Shown here: piece after piece, positions 36,340-53,842 of the stretch
Layout of the letters: each line of letters starts with the position of its first letter
Position numbering within the stretch: the stretch's first letter is position 1
Assembly (NCBI RefSeq): GCF_002549795.1
Contig: NZ_CP021435.1
Coordinates: 3,472,001-3,536,000, forward strand
Direction: 5' to 3'
DNA: 64,000 nucleotides
From: Halomonas beimenensis
Lineage (GTDB): Bacteria; Pseudomonadota; Gammaproteobacteria; Pseudomonadales; Halomonadaceae
Notes under the pieces: model-generated
Told to the model about the DNA's origin: nothing
Database searches by the model: none
Seen by the model: the letters and a program-made list of their open reading frames with translations, nothing else
Program-made: the position numbers and the translations under genes

Positions 36340-37152
36340 ATGCGTCAACTCCTCGTCATGCTCGTCGTCGGCGTGCTGGGCTTCGGCCTGGCCGTCGACC
36401 ACGCCGACGCACGCCGCCTGGGCGGCGGCAAGAGCGTCGGCAGCTATTCCCGCTCCGTGGATTCGCCGAGTGCCACCACGACTCGCTCCACCGGTACCGC
36501 GGCAGGACAGCGCAGGCCATCCAGCGGCCTGTCCCGCTTCGCCGGCCCCTTCGCGGGCATGCTGGCGGGCGGCCTGCTGGCCTCGCTGTTCTTCGGCGGC
36601 GCCTTCGACGAGCTTCGCCTGTTCGATATCCTGCTGATCGGCGGCGCGATCTTCCTGCTGATGCGCCTCCTTGCCCGGCGTCGACCGAGCATGGCAGGCG
36701 GTCCGCAACAGCCCGCTCCCGAGGCACGGCCCCAGGCCTTTCAGGCCAATCCTCTCGGTGGCGGGGCCGGGCTGGCTCAGGAGCCGGCCTGGTTCGACCG
36801 GGAGCGCTTCCTCGGCGGGGCCAAGGAGCACTTCATGACCCTGCAGCGGGCCTGGGACAACAACGACTTCTCGCAGATCCAGGACTACGTCACGCCCGAG
36901 CTCTACAACCTCCTGCGTCAGGAGCGCGACCAGCACCCCGCGAACAACCGTACCGAGATCGTGCGCCTTTTCGCGGAGCTGGGCAGCGTCCAGGAAGTGG
37001 GTGCCCAAGCCGAGGCCACCGTCCTCTTTCACGGCATCATCGACGAGAACGGGGAACAGAACGCCTTCAACGAGACCTGGCACCTGGTGCGCGAGCTGCG
37101 CGACGGCGCCCCCTGGTATGTGCAGGGCATCGAGCAGAATCCCGGCGCCTGA
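36340..37152 (+). CDS. Tim44-like domain membrane protein
   Basis: 270 residues: an N-terminal signal sequence or anchor (residues 3-22), a Ser/Thr-rich linker, two hydrophobic helices (about residues 68-108, GPFAGMLAGGLLASLFFGGA and LFDILLIGGAIFLLMRLL), then a C-terminal Tim44-like domain (about 140-268, WFDRERFLGGAKEHFMTLQRAWD). The bacterial family is uncharacterised and probably faces the periplasm or membrane. GGAG lies 8 nt before ATG 36340. Confidence 0.85.
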   Translation: MRQLLVMLVVGVLGFGLAVDHADARRLGGGKSVGSYSRSVDSPSATTTRSTGTAAGQRRPSSGLSRFAGPFAGMLAGGLLASLFFGGAFDELRLFDILLIGGAIFLLMRLLARRRPSMAGGPQQPAPEARPQAFQANPLGGGAGLAQEPAWFDRERFLGGAKEHFMTLQRAWDNNDFSQIQDYVTPELYNLLRQERDQHPANNRTEIVRLFAELGSVQEVGAQAEATVLFHGIIDENGEQNAFNETWHLVRELRDGAPWYVQGIEQNPGA

Positions 37153-37170
37153 CGCCCCTTGAACGACGAA

Positions 37171-37190
37171 GGCCGGGCATTCGCCCGGCC
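37171..37190. terminator. Short GC hairpin between convergent genes
   Basis: GGCCGGGC-ATTC-GCCCGGCC, an 8-bp perfect stem between the Tim44-like gene and the small lipoprotein gene. Confidence 0.5.
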
Positions 37191-37220
37191 ATCCGCCGAC
37201 GGCCTGTGGAGCCGTCAGGG

Positions 37221-37424
37221 CTAGTAGCCCGACTCCTCTGCCGATTCCTGGATATCCTCTCCCATCTCCTCCACGGCTTCACCGGCGTCTTCCATGGCAT
37301 CGTCGACCTGTTCGCCGGCTTCCTCCGCCGGTCCCTCCGCTTCTCCCTCGCAGGCGGCCATCCCCATGGCCATCATGCCGACGAGCAGGGCCATGGCCCA
37401 CTGACGCAGAACCCGCTGTGTCAT
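37221..37424 (-). CDS. Small acidic lipoprotein
   Basis: 67 residues: signal peptide with a lipobox-like MGMAAC (Cys at about residue 25), then a very acidic amphipathic tail with repeated E-x-x-x-D-A/E pattern (EEAGEQVDDAMEDAGEAVEE). CAGGAGGAG precedes ATG 37424. Likely anchored in the outer or inner membrane; function unknown. Confidence 0.75.
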   Translation of the reverse strand: MTQRVLRQWAMALLVGMMAMGMAACEGEAEGPAEEAGEQVDDAMEDAGEAVEEMGEDIQESAEESGY

Positions 37425-37690
37425 GTCCTCTCCTCCTGAGATGGTCCTTTCGGTTGCATGCCTACAAAGGCTAGCCTTCCCTCGCCGATGCGGCCAACGG
37501 GAGTGCCGAAAGCCCAATCCGTCTTGTCGGCAGGATGCGACAGGCGGGCAGGCGCGCGTACTGCCCCTGAGGACAGTCCCTGGGGTGTCCGGTTTCCCGG
37601 CGGTCGGAGAAAAATTGGGCATATCGCCGCTCCGCGTGAACTCGCTTCACGGCCAAGCTCGGCATGGTGGTCTTGCATGGTGGGAGTTCA
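37425..37690. other. Intergenic region between the lipoprotein gene and IS66
   Basis: No credible gene. It holds a half copy of the palindromic element (37471-37488), a small hairpin CGTGAACTCGCTTCACG near 37636-37652, and the left target-site copy of the IS66 insertion. Confidence 0.6.
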
Positions 37691-37698
37691 GCTTCACC
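37691..37698. repeat. IS66 target-site duplication, left copy
   Basis: GCTTCACC, identical to the 8 bp at 40148-40155 on the other side of the element. Confidence 0.9.
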
Positions 37699-37749
37699 GT
37701 AACCGGTCGCTGAACACACCTTCTGCGAAGGGCCTTGGCCGGTGACAGT

Positions 37750-37779
37750 AGGTGCCCACGTAACAATAGATGGGCACCT
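37750..37779 (+). promoter_or_regulatory. Hairpin just upstream of IS66 tnpA
   Basis: AGGTGCCCA (37750-37758) and TGGGCACCT (37771-37779) form a perfect 9-bp stem ending 4 nt before the tnpA ATG. It would cover the ribosome-binding region in a transcript. Confidence 0.5.
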
Positions 37780-37783
37780 ATTC

Positions 37784-38152
37784 ATGACATCCCCAAGCAC
37801 CGAACGCGAGGTCCGTCGTCGCCGTCGCTATACCCCGTCGTTCAAGGCCAAGATCGTCGCGGCCTGCCTACAGGGCGACGCCTCGATTGCCCAGATCGCC
37901 CTGCAGCACGGGCTCAACACCAACCTCGTCCAGACCTGGATTCGCAAGGCCAAACGCCAGAGCCAACTGCCGACCGTGCCGGAGTTCGTGCCACTTCCGG
38001 CCCCGGCAGCAACGGCTGATTCCCCTACGCCTCCCACTTCCGCCGCGGCAATCCGGATCGAGGTGCCCTCGGCGCATGGCACGATCACCGTGCGTTGGCC
38101 GGTCGCCGAGGCGGCCCAGTGCGCGCAGTGGATGAAAGGGCTGCTGGGATGA
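37784..38152 (+). CDS. tnpA: IS66 accessory protein TnpA
   Basis: 122 residues with an N-terminal helix-turn-helix (YTPSFKAKIVAACLQGDASI ... WIRKAK) of the transposase-8/IS66 OrfA type. ATG 37784 is assumed; the upstream in-frame ATG 37742 is less likely. The stop overlaps the tnpB start (ATGA). Confidence 0.88.
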   Translation: MTSPSTEREVRRRRRYTPSFKAKIVAACLQGDASIAQIALQHGLNTNLVQTWIRKAKRQSQLPTVPEFVPLPAPAATADSPTPPTSAAAIRIEVPSAHGTITVRWPVAEAAQCAQWMKGLLG

Positions 38153-38484
38153 TCCGTATCGACGAGATCTGGCTGGCCACCGAGCCGCTGGACATGCGCG
38201 CCGGCCCGGATACGACGCTGGCTCGGGTGGTGAAGGTGTTCGGCGCGGCTCGCCCGCACTGTGCCTATCTCTTTGCCAACCGTCGCGGCAACCGCATGAA
38301 GGTGCTGGTTCACGATGGCCTGGGCGTCTGGCTGTGCGCCCGGCGTTTGAACCAGGGCAAGTTCCACTGGGCCGGTAACTGGCACGGCGATCGCGTCGCG
38401 CTGTGTTCCGAGCAGGTGACGGCGCTGGTGCAAGGCCTGCCCTGGCAGCGTCTCGGTGCCGACGGGGTGATCTCGGTCGTGTGA
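38149..38484 (+). CDS. tnpB: IS66 accessory protein TnpB
   Basis: 111 residues of the IS66 Orf2 family (PF05717-type): IWLATEPLDMRAGPDTTLARV, YLFANRRGNRMKVLVHDG, GFWL-like GVWLCARRLNQGKF. The start lies within the tnpA stop, so it is translationally coupled. Required with TnpA and TnpC for IS66 transposition in studied elements. Confidence 0.93.
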   Translation: MIRIDEIWLATEPLDMRAGPDTTLARVVKVFGAARPHCAYLFANRRGNRMKVLVHDGLGVWLCARRLNQGKFHWAGNWHGDRVALCSEQVTALVQGLPWQRLGADGVISVV

Positions 38485-38564
38485 TGAGCGGCACAGACTT
38501 GGCGGCCCGGCTATTCGCGGATGCGCTAATCCCGCTGTCGCCGGCGGGCTGGCATACTTGGCGG

Positions 38565-40115
38565 ATGAAAACGCCGCCCGATCTGTCCCAGCTCACTCCC
38601 GATCAACTCCGTCACCTGGCGGCAACCCTGATGTCGCAGGTCGAGCAGCAGGAACAGGCACTGGCGCAGAGTCAGAAAACGCTGCGGCATACCGAGCAAG
38701 TCAATCAGAAGCTGAGCTACGAACTGGCGCTGCTCAAGCGCCATGCCTTCGGCAAGCGCAGCGAGCAGCTCAACGTCCTGCAGATCAGCCTGCTGGACGA
38801 GGTGGTGGATGCCGACATCGCCGCCATCGAGACCGAGCTGGAGGACCTGAAGCTCGCCTCCGCGACACCGACGCCCAAGAAGGCGCCCAAGCGCGCCCCC
38901 TTGCCGCCCGAACTCCCGCGCACCGAGATTCACCATGATCCGGAGAATGATCTCTGCGCGTGTGGTTGTCAGCTGCGGCGGATCGGCGAGGAAATCAGCG
39001 AGAAGCTCGACTACACGCCGGGCGTGTTCCACGTCGAGCGCCATATCCGTGGCAAGTGGGTCTGCGACCAGTGCGAGACGCTGACCCAGGCGCCGATGCC
39101 GGCGCAGATCATCGACAAGGGCATTCCCACCGCCGGCCTGTTGGCCCAGGTGCTGATCGCCAAGTATGCCGACCACCTGCCGCTCTATCGTCAGGAGCAG
39201 ATCTTCGCCCGGGCTGGCGTGGCGATTCCGCGCTCCACCCTCGCCGAATGGGTCGGCGTCTGCGGCGTGCGGCTCCAACCGCTGATCGATGCCTTACGTG
39301 ACCTACTGCTCAGCGAGCCGGTGCTGCATGCCGACGAGACCCCGGTGCCGATGCTGGCCCCGGGCAAGAAGAAGACGCACCGCGCCTACCTCTGGGCCTA
39401 CGCCACCACGCCCTACGCCGGGTTGAAGGCGGTGGTCTACGACTTCAGCGAGAGTCGCGGCGGGCAGCATGCCCGTGACTTCCTCGGCGACTGGCGGGGC
39501 AAGCTGATCTGCGACGACTACAGCGGCTACAAGCAGAGCTTCGCCAACGGCGTCACCGAGATCGGCTGCATGGCCCATGCGCGTCGCAAGTTCGTCGACC
39601 TGCATGTGGCCGGCAAGAGCCAGATCGCCAAGCAGGCCATCGAGCTGATCGGCCAGCTCTACCAGGTGGAGCGCGAGGCACAGACGCTCACCGCGGAAGA
39701 GCGCCAACGACTGCGAGAGACACGAGCGAGGCCCATCGCCGACGCGCTGCACCGCTGGATGCTGGCTCACCGCGAGAAGGTGCCGAACGGCTCGGCGACG
39801 GCCAAGGCGCTGGACTACAGCCTGAAGCGTTGGGTGGCGCTGACACGCTACCTCGACGACGGCGGGCTGACGATCGACAACAACCGGGTTGAGAACCTGA
39901 TTCGCCCCTGGACGCTGGGCCGCAGCAACTGGCTGTTCGCCGGGTCACTGCGCAGCGGCCAGCGCGCCGCCACCATCATGAGCCTGATCCAGTGCGCCAA
40001 GCTGAACGGCCATGAGCCCTACGCCTACCTGAAGGATGTGCTGGAACGGCTGCCGACACATAAGGCCAGCCAGCTCAGCGAACTCCTGCCTCACAACTGG
40101 CAGCACACCGACTGA
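38565..40115 (+). CDS. tnpC: IS66 transposase TnpC
   Basis: 516 residues: an N-terminal coiled coil, a Cys-rich zinc region (CACGCQLRR ... CDQC, about residues 131-170), and a DDE catalytic core with Asp257 (VLHADETP), Asp at 317/318 (LICDDYSGYK) and Glu at about 434 (NNRVENLIRPW). Full length and no frameshift, so the element may be active. Confidence 0.95.
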   Translation: MKTPPDLSQLTPDQLRHLAATLMSQVEQQEQALAQSQKTLRHTEQVNQKLSYELALLKRHAFGKRSEQLNVLQISLLDEVVDADIAAIETELEDLKLASATPTPKKAPKRAPLPPELPRTEIHHDPENDLCACGCQLRRIGEEISEKLDYTPGVFHVERHIRGKWVCDQCETLTQAPMPAQIIDKGIPTAGLLAQVLIAKYADHLPLYRQEQIFARAGVAIPRSTLAEWVGVCGVRLQPLIDALRDLLLSEPVLHADETPVPMLAPGKKKTHRAYLWAYATTPYAGLKAVVYDFSESRGGQHARDFLGDWRGKLICDDYSGYKQSFANGVTEIGCMAHARRKFVDLHVAGKSQIAKQAIELIGQLYQVEREAQTLTAEERQRLRETRARPIADALHRWMLAHREKVPNGSATAKALDYSLKRWVALTRYLDDGGLTIDNNRVENLIRPWTLGRSNWLFAGSLRSGQRAATIMSLIQCAKLNGHEPYAYLKDVLERLPTHKASQLSELLPHNWQHTD

Positions 40116-40147
40116 TTACCGGCAAGCGGTGTTGCCCGTTCGCTTAC

Positions 40148-40155
40148 GCTTCACC
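40148..40155. repeat. IS66 target-site duplication, right copy
   Basis: GCTTCACC, identical to 37691-37698. Confidence 0.9.
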
Positions 40156-40206
40156 GAACGATTGGCATCGTCAGGGCCCGCTTCAATGGCATGGCGGATG
40201 CCGAAA

Positions 40207-40242
40207 TGAAAAGACCCCGGCTGCTGTCGCAACCGGGGTCTT
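40207..40242 (-). terminator. Rho-independent terminator of the downstream rRNA operon
   Basis: On the minus strand AAGACCCCGGT pairs with CCGGGGTCTT around GCGACAGCAG, followed by TTTTC, 11 nt after 5S. Confidence 0.9.
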
Positions 40243-40253
40243 CTCGGGATAGA

Positions 40254-40371
40254 TGCCTGACGATGACCTACTCTCGCATGGGGAAGCCCCACACTACCAT
40301 CGGCGCTGAGCGGTTTCACTGCTGAGTTCGGCATGGGATCAGGTGGTTCCCGCACGCTATGGTCGTCAGGC
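40254..40371 (-). rRNA. rrf: 5S ribosomal RNA (downstream operon)
   Basis: About 118 nt with complementary ends GCCTGACGA / TCGTCAGGC and the conserved CCGAACTCAG loop region. Differs from the other copy at one position (GGGGAAGCCCC versus GGGGAGGCCCC on the plus strand). Confidence 0.95.
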
Positions 40372-40457
40372 GAAAAGGGCAATGCGAATCATGCTGGCGA
40401 GCTACGTCTCGCGTATCCGCTGTCGTCCGTCATCGACAGACCACTTGGGTGTTATAT

Positions 40458-43343
<2,886 letters not shown>

Positions 43344-43458
43344 ATATAACCCCAAGGGGTCTGATCCGCGATGACGACAACGACAATTGCCGGATACGCT
43401 TGAGACGTATCTCATGCCCTTCCCTCTCGGGAAGAGCCTTTGTCAGCATGATTCACAT

Positions 43459-43469
43459 TGTTAAAGAGC
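43459..43469 (-). promoter_or_regulatory. boxA antitermination site in the 16S-23S spacer
   Basis: GCTCTTTAACA on the minus strand between tRNA-Ala and 23S, matching the rRNA boxA consensus; an equivalent copy lies 5606 bp to the right. Confidence 0.75.
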
Positions 43470-43472
43470 GTT

Positions 43473-43583
43473 TAAAGCGAGAAGCTTTAAGCTGGAAGCT
43501 TGAAGAAAGGGCCTGCCTTTCAAGCGTCTAGCTTAAAACTTCAGTGACTGTCGGGATTCTTCGAGCTTCCGGCTTCAAGCTCA
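43473..43583. repeat. AGCTT-rich repeat in the rRNA spacer
   Basis: Words such as GAAGCTTTAAGCTGGAAGCTTGAAG and GAGCTTCCGGCTTCAAGCTCAAG, partly self-complementary, occupy the tRNA-Ala to boxA interval. They resemble the tails of the intergenic repeats flanking thrC (585-610, 2191-2220). The same block is present in the second operon (49079-49189). Confidence 0.55.
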
Positions 43584-43587
43584 AGCG

Positions 43588-43663
43588 TGGTGGAGCCTAC
43601 CGGGATCGAACCGGTGACCTCCTGCGTGCAAGGCAGGCGCTCTCCCAGCTGAGCTAAGGCCCC
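43588..43663 (-). tRNA. tRNA-Ala (UGC)
   Basis: 76 nt with encoded CCA, anticodon TGC, G3-T70 wobble pair expected for tRNA-Ala (GGGGCCT...AGGCTCC). Lies in the 16S-23S spacer. Confidence 0.97.
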
Positions 43664-43679
43664 TCTGACTCACCCATCA

Positions 43680-43771
43680 CGCGACATGGGAATTTGTGCA
43701 AGACGAGGCGCTTTTCGCCGACGTGTAGCCTGCTACACGAGGAGGAAAGCAACGACGTATTGCGCAAATTT
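43680..43771. repeat. Spacer element between tRNA-Ile and tRNA-Ala
   Basis: AATTTGTGCAAGACG near one end and CGTATTGCGCAAATT at the other are rough inverted copies, and the centre carries the perfect hairpin CGTGTAG-CCTG-CTACACG (43722-43739). The same element is in the other operon with one visible substitution (TTTGTACAAG). Confidence 0.5.
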
Positions 43772-43860
43772 GGTGGGTCTGGGCAGACTTGAAGAAACCC
43801 GGCGACCTCACCCTCCTCTCTTTCACACCCTGGGGTGCGCTCCAACCAACTGAGCGAGAG
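43772..43860 (-). pseudogene. Degenerate tRNA-Ile-like sequence, present only in the downstream operon
   Basis: The 3' part (TTCAAGTCTGCCCAGACCCACCA) and D-arm (GCTCAGTTGGTTGGAGCGC) match the adjacent tRNA-Ile. The anticodon loop is replaced by a longer A/G-rich stretch, the T-stem has a 5-nt insertion, and the 5' acceptor arm is lost (TTCTCTC instead of GGGTCTG). It is a 91-bp partial duplication and cannot fold as a normal tRNA. Confidence 0.8.
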
Positions 43861-43862
43861 AA

Positions 43863-43939
<77 letters not shown>

Positions 43940-44034
43940 ATTGGTCACGCTGGGCCTATACCCAAACAGTCTTTGCTCTGGCCGATCAGGTAATTCATTG
44001 TGGGCACTTGCCGGGTGCCGGCGACGTCGTCGAT

Positions 44035-45571
<1,537 letters not shown>

Positions 45572-45711
45572 TAAAAGCTTGATAGTTCCATAAGGCAGGA
45601 ACCAAACCTGGCTCAAGGTTCAAACGTCTCGTTTGACGAGTCGCTTGCCTTGATATTCAGTGACTGGTCACCGACATCCCGACAAGCGCCCACATGAATT
45701 ACCTGATCGAT

Positions 45712-45723
45712 TGTTAAAGAGCA
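45712..45723 (-). promoter_or_regulatory. boxA in the 16S leader (downstream operon)
   Basis: TGCTCTTTAACA on the minus strand, about 140 nt before 16S. Confidence 0.8.
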
Positions 45724-45769
45724 TCTTGCATTGCCGTCCGTCTCGGCCGGCGCCCTGCAAGGGAGGCTT

Positions 45770-45797
45770 ATTCTACGTAACCCCGGCTCCGTGTCAA
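45770..45797 (-). promoter_or_regulatory. Promoter of the downstream rRNA operon
   Basis: TTGACA (45792-45797), 16-nt spacer, TAGAAT (45770-45775), in the 288-bp gap between the two operons. The spacer length and boxes equal those of the upstream operon promoters. Confidence 0.85.
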
Positions 45798-45859
45798 CAG
45801 AAGATTTCCGGCGGTTACTCAAGCCACGGCACCTACAGACCGAAGCTTTTCGGAATAAG

Positions 45860-45977
45860 TGCCTGACGATGACCTACTCTCGCATGGGGAGGCCCCACAC
45901 TACCATCGGCGCTGAGCGGTTTCACTGCTGAGTTCGGCATGGGATCAGGTGGTTCCCGCACGCTATGGTCGTCAGGC
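45860..45977 (-). rRNA. rrf: 5S ribosomal RNA (upstream operon)
   Basis: Second 5S copy, identical to the other except one base. Only a weak CCGAA-AAGC-TTCGG hairpin follows it, without a T-run. Confidence 0.95.
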
Positions 45978-46063
45978 GAAAAGGGCAATGCGAATCATGC
46001 TGGCGAGCTACGTCTCGCGTATCCGCTGTCGTCCGTCATCGACAGACCACTTGGGTGTTATAT

Positions 46064-48949
<2,886 letters not shown>

Positions 48950-49193
48950 ATATAACCCCAAGGGGTCTGATCCGCGATGACGACAACGACAATTGCCGGA
49001 TACGCTTGAGACGTATCTCATGCCCTTCCCTCTCGGGAAGAGCCTTTGTCAGCATGATTCACATTGTTAAAGAGCGTTTAAAGCGAGAAGCTTTAAGCTG
49101 GAAGCTTGAAGAAAGGGCCTGCCTTTCAAGCGTCTAGCTTAAAACTTCAGTGACTGTCGGGATTCTTCGAGCTTCCGGCTTCAAGCTCAAGCG

Positions 49194-49269
49194 TGGTGGA
49201 GCCTACCGGGATCGAACCGGTGACCTCCTGCGTGCAAGGCAGGCGCTCTCCCAGCTGAGCTAAGGCCCC
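49194..49269 (-). tRNA. tRNA-Ala (UGC), upstream operon
   Basis: 76 nt, sequence as in the other operon, anticodon TGC and encoded CCA. Confidence 0.97.
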
Positions 49270-49376
49270 TCTGACTCACCCATCACGCGACATGGGAATT
49301 TGTACAAGACGAGGCGCTTTTCGCCGACGTGTAGCCTGCTACACGAGGAGGAAAGCAACGACGTATTGCGCAAATT

Positions 49377-49453
<77 letters not shown>

Positions 49454-49524
49454 AAACAGTCTTTGCTCTGGCCGATCAGGTAATTCATTGTGAGCACTTG
49501 CCGGGTGTCGGCGACGTCGTCGAT

Positions 49525-51061
<1,537 letters not shown>

Positions 51062-51201
51062 TAAAAGCTTGATAGTTCCATAAGGCAGGAACCAAACCTG
51101 GCTCAAGGTTCAAACGTCTCGTTTGACGAGTCGCTTGCCTTGATATTCAGTGACTGGTCACCGACATCCCGACAAGCGCCCACATGAATTACCTGATCGA
51201 T

Positions 51202-51213
51202 TGTTAAAGAGCA
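51202..51213 (-). promoter_or_regulatory. boxA in the 16S leader (upstream operon)
   Basis: TGCTCTTTAACA on the minus strand, same distance to 16S as in the other operon. Confidence 0.8.
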
Positions 51214-51258
51214 TCTTGCATTGCCATCCGCTTGGCCGGCGCCCTGCAAGGAAGGCGT

Positions 51259-51286
51259 ATTCTACGTGATCGGCGCGTCGTGTCAA
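51259..51286 (-). promoter_or_regulatory. rRNA promoter, proximal
   Basis: TTGACA (51281-51286), 16-nt spacer, TAGAAT (51259-51264), nearly the same as the single promoter of the other operon. Confidence 0.88.
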
Positions 51287-51372
51287 ACCCGTTTTTTCGA
51301 CCACTTCCGAGGAAGCGACCCGGGCGACCGTGCGACCATCTCGGCGAGATGGCGTCCGATCGAGTGGCGGGC

Positions 51373-51400
51373 ATTCTACCGAAACCGGCGAGCCTGTCAA
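51373..51400 (-). promoter_or_regulatory. rRNA promoter, middle
   Basis: TTGACA (51395-51400), 16-nt spacer, TAGAAT (51373-51378), followed by a GC-rich GCCCGCC discriminator. Confidence 0.85.
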
Positions 51401-51500
51401 GCGGGCGATCCTCGAAACCTTCGAAAAACCCTCGGCAAAACAAGCACTTCTGCCACTCCTCACCGCCTGGGACGTGACCCGTCGCCGGCAGCGGATGCGT

Positions 51501-51529
51501 ACTTTACGGATTCCAGCGGAGTGGTGCAA
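51501..51529 (-). promoter_or_regulatory. rRNA promoter, distal candidate
   Basis: TTGCAC (51524-51529), 17-nt spacer, TAAAGT (51501-51506). Weaker than the two promoters nearer 16S. Confidence 0.5.
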
Positions 51530-51633
51530 GCCTTTTCTGAAGATTCCCACCGGACCACGCCATCAGCTATCCACAACCCGTCGTCACATAGCCCGCCTGT
51601 GGGTAACTCAACCTGCGAACAGGAAGACAACAA

Positions 51634-51652
51634 CGCCCGCGCATGGCGGGCG
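51634..51652 (-). terminator. Terminator downstream of pssA
   Basis: CGCCCGC-CATGC-GCGGGCG on the minus strand, followed by TTGTTGTCTT, 35 nt after pssA. Confidence 0.7.
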
Positions 51653-51687
51653 TCAAAGGCAGACCACTCGCATTCCAGGCCGGAGGC

Positions 51688-52515
51688 CTAACGCAACTTG
51701 CGAAGCAAGGCCAATACCGGTCCCGAAGCGACATAGGTGCCGAACAGCAGCAGGAGCATCACCGAGGGCTCGATGGAAATGACCACGAAGCCGAGCACGA
51801 TGGCCAACAACATGACGAAGGGGACCGGCCCCTTGAGGTCGATGTCCTTGAAGCTGTAGTAGCGGATATTGCTGACCATCAGCACGCCGGCGGCCCCGAC
51901 CACGAAGAGCATCAACAGCTTGAAGCCGAAGGCATCGGCATCGAAGTTATGGAAGGTCCAGACACTGGCCGCCACCACGGCCGCGGCCGACGGGCTCGGC
52001 AGGCCGATGAACCACTTCTTGTCGACGCTGCCGATCTGGACATTGAACCTGGCCAGGCGCAAGGCCGCGCAGGCCACGTAGAGGAAGGCCACCACCCAGC
52101 CAGTCTTGCCCACGTCCTGCAGGATCCAGGTGAAAGCGACCAGTCCGGGCGCCACCCCGAAGGACAGCATGTCGGAAAGGGAATCGAACTCGGCGCCGAA
52201 GGCACTCTGGGTGTTGGTCAGCCGTGCGACCCGGCCATCCAGGCCATCCAGGACCATGGCGATGAAGATGGCCACCGAGGCGGCAGTGAAGTCGCCGTTG
52301 ATGGCCGCGACCACGGCGAAGAATCCGGAGAAGAGCGCCGAAGTGGTCAGGAGATTGGGCAGCAGGTAGATGCCCTTGCGCCGGACCTTCTTGCCGCCCT
52401 CCATGGCCTCCTCGACCACTTCCGACTCGCGCATGAAGGTCTTCGCCAGATCATCGCCTTCCGAATCGTGCGTCTCTGGGTCGCTGTTGCGGGAGTCCTG
52501 GCTCATCTCTGTCAT
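51688..52515 (-). CDS. pssA: CDP-diacylglycerol--serine O-phosphatidyltransferase
   Basis: Makes phosphatidylserine, precursor of phosphatidylethanolamine. 275 residues with about eight membrane helices and the CDP-alcohol phosphatidyltransferase motif DGLDGRVAR ... GAEFDSLSD (DGx2ARx8Gx3Dx3D). It is the integral-membrane subtype (as in Bacillus and pseudomonads), not the E. coli PLD type. A polar, acidic N-tail of about 45 residues precedes the first helix. Confidence 0.94.
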   Translation of the reverse strand: MTEMSQDSRNSDPETHDSEGDDLAKTFMRESEVVEEAMEGGKKVRRKGIYLLPNLLTTSALFSGFFAVVAAINGDFTAASVAIFIAMVLDGLDGRVARLTNTQSAFGAEFDSLSDMLSFGVAPGLVAFTWILQDVGKTGWVVAFLYVACAALRLARFNVQIGSVDKKWFIGLPSPSAAAVVAASVWTFHNFDADAFGFKLLMLFVVGAAGVLMVSNIRYYSFKDIDLKGPVPFVMLLAIVLGFVVISIEPSVMLLLLFGTYVASGPVLALLRKLR

Positions 52516-52585
52516 CCGTTTCGACTGGGAATCCCCCCATTCTACACGGACTGCCGCCGTTGACTCATCGCCCCCGGACGCAGAA

Positions 52586-52609
52586 GAGGGCGCGGATGAC
52601 CGCGCCCTC
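52586..52609 (-). terminator. Hairpin downstream of ilvC
   Basis: GAGGGCGCGG and CCGCGCCCTC form a perfect 10-bp stem with a 4-nt loop 25 nt after ilvC; the T-run is short. Confidence 0.55.
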
Positions 52610-52634
52610 CACGATGCCTGTTCGCCGGGGGCGA

Positions 52635-53840
<1,206 letters not shown>

Positions 53841-53842
53841 TC

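Larger units (their letters stand above)
37699..40147 (+). mobile_element. IS66-family insertion sequence, complete
   Basis: About 2449 bp bounded by GTAACCGGTCGCTGAAC... (left) and the reverse complement of GTAAGCGAACGGGCAAC... (right), the GTAA start typical of IS66 ends. Both sides carry an exact 8-bp direct repeat GCTTCACC, the IS66 duplication size. It carries tnpA, tnpB and tnpC. Inserted between the lipoprotein gene and the terminator of the downstream rRNA operon; all three genes look intact. Confidence 0.93.

Noticed and set aside
51158..51550. 130-codon minus-strand frame upstream of 16S
   Set aside because: Covers the rRNA promoters and leader; no ribosome site or domain.
51565..51580. 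Single DnaA-box-like CTATCCACAA
   Set aside because: One isolated imperfect box without an AT-rich region or dnaA/dnaN neighbours; no evidence for an origin.
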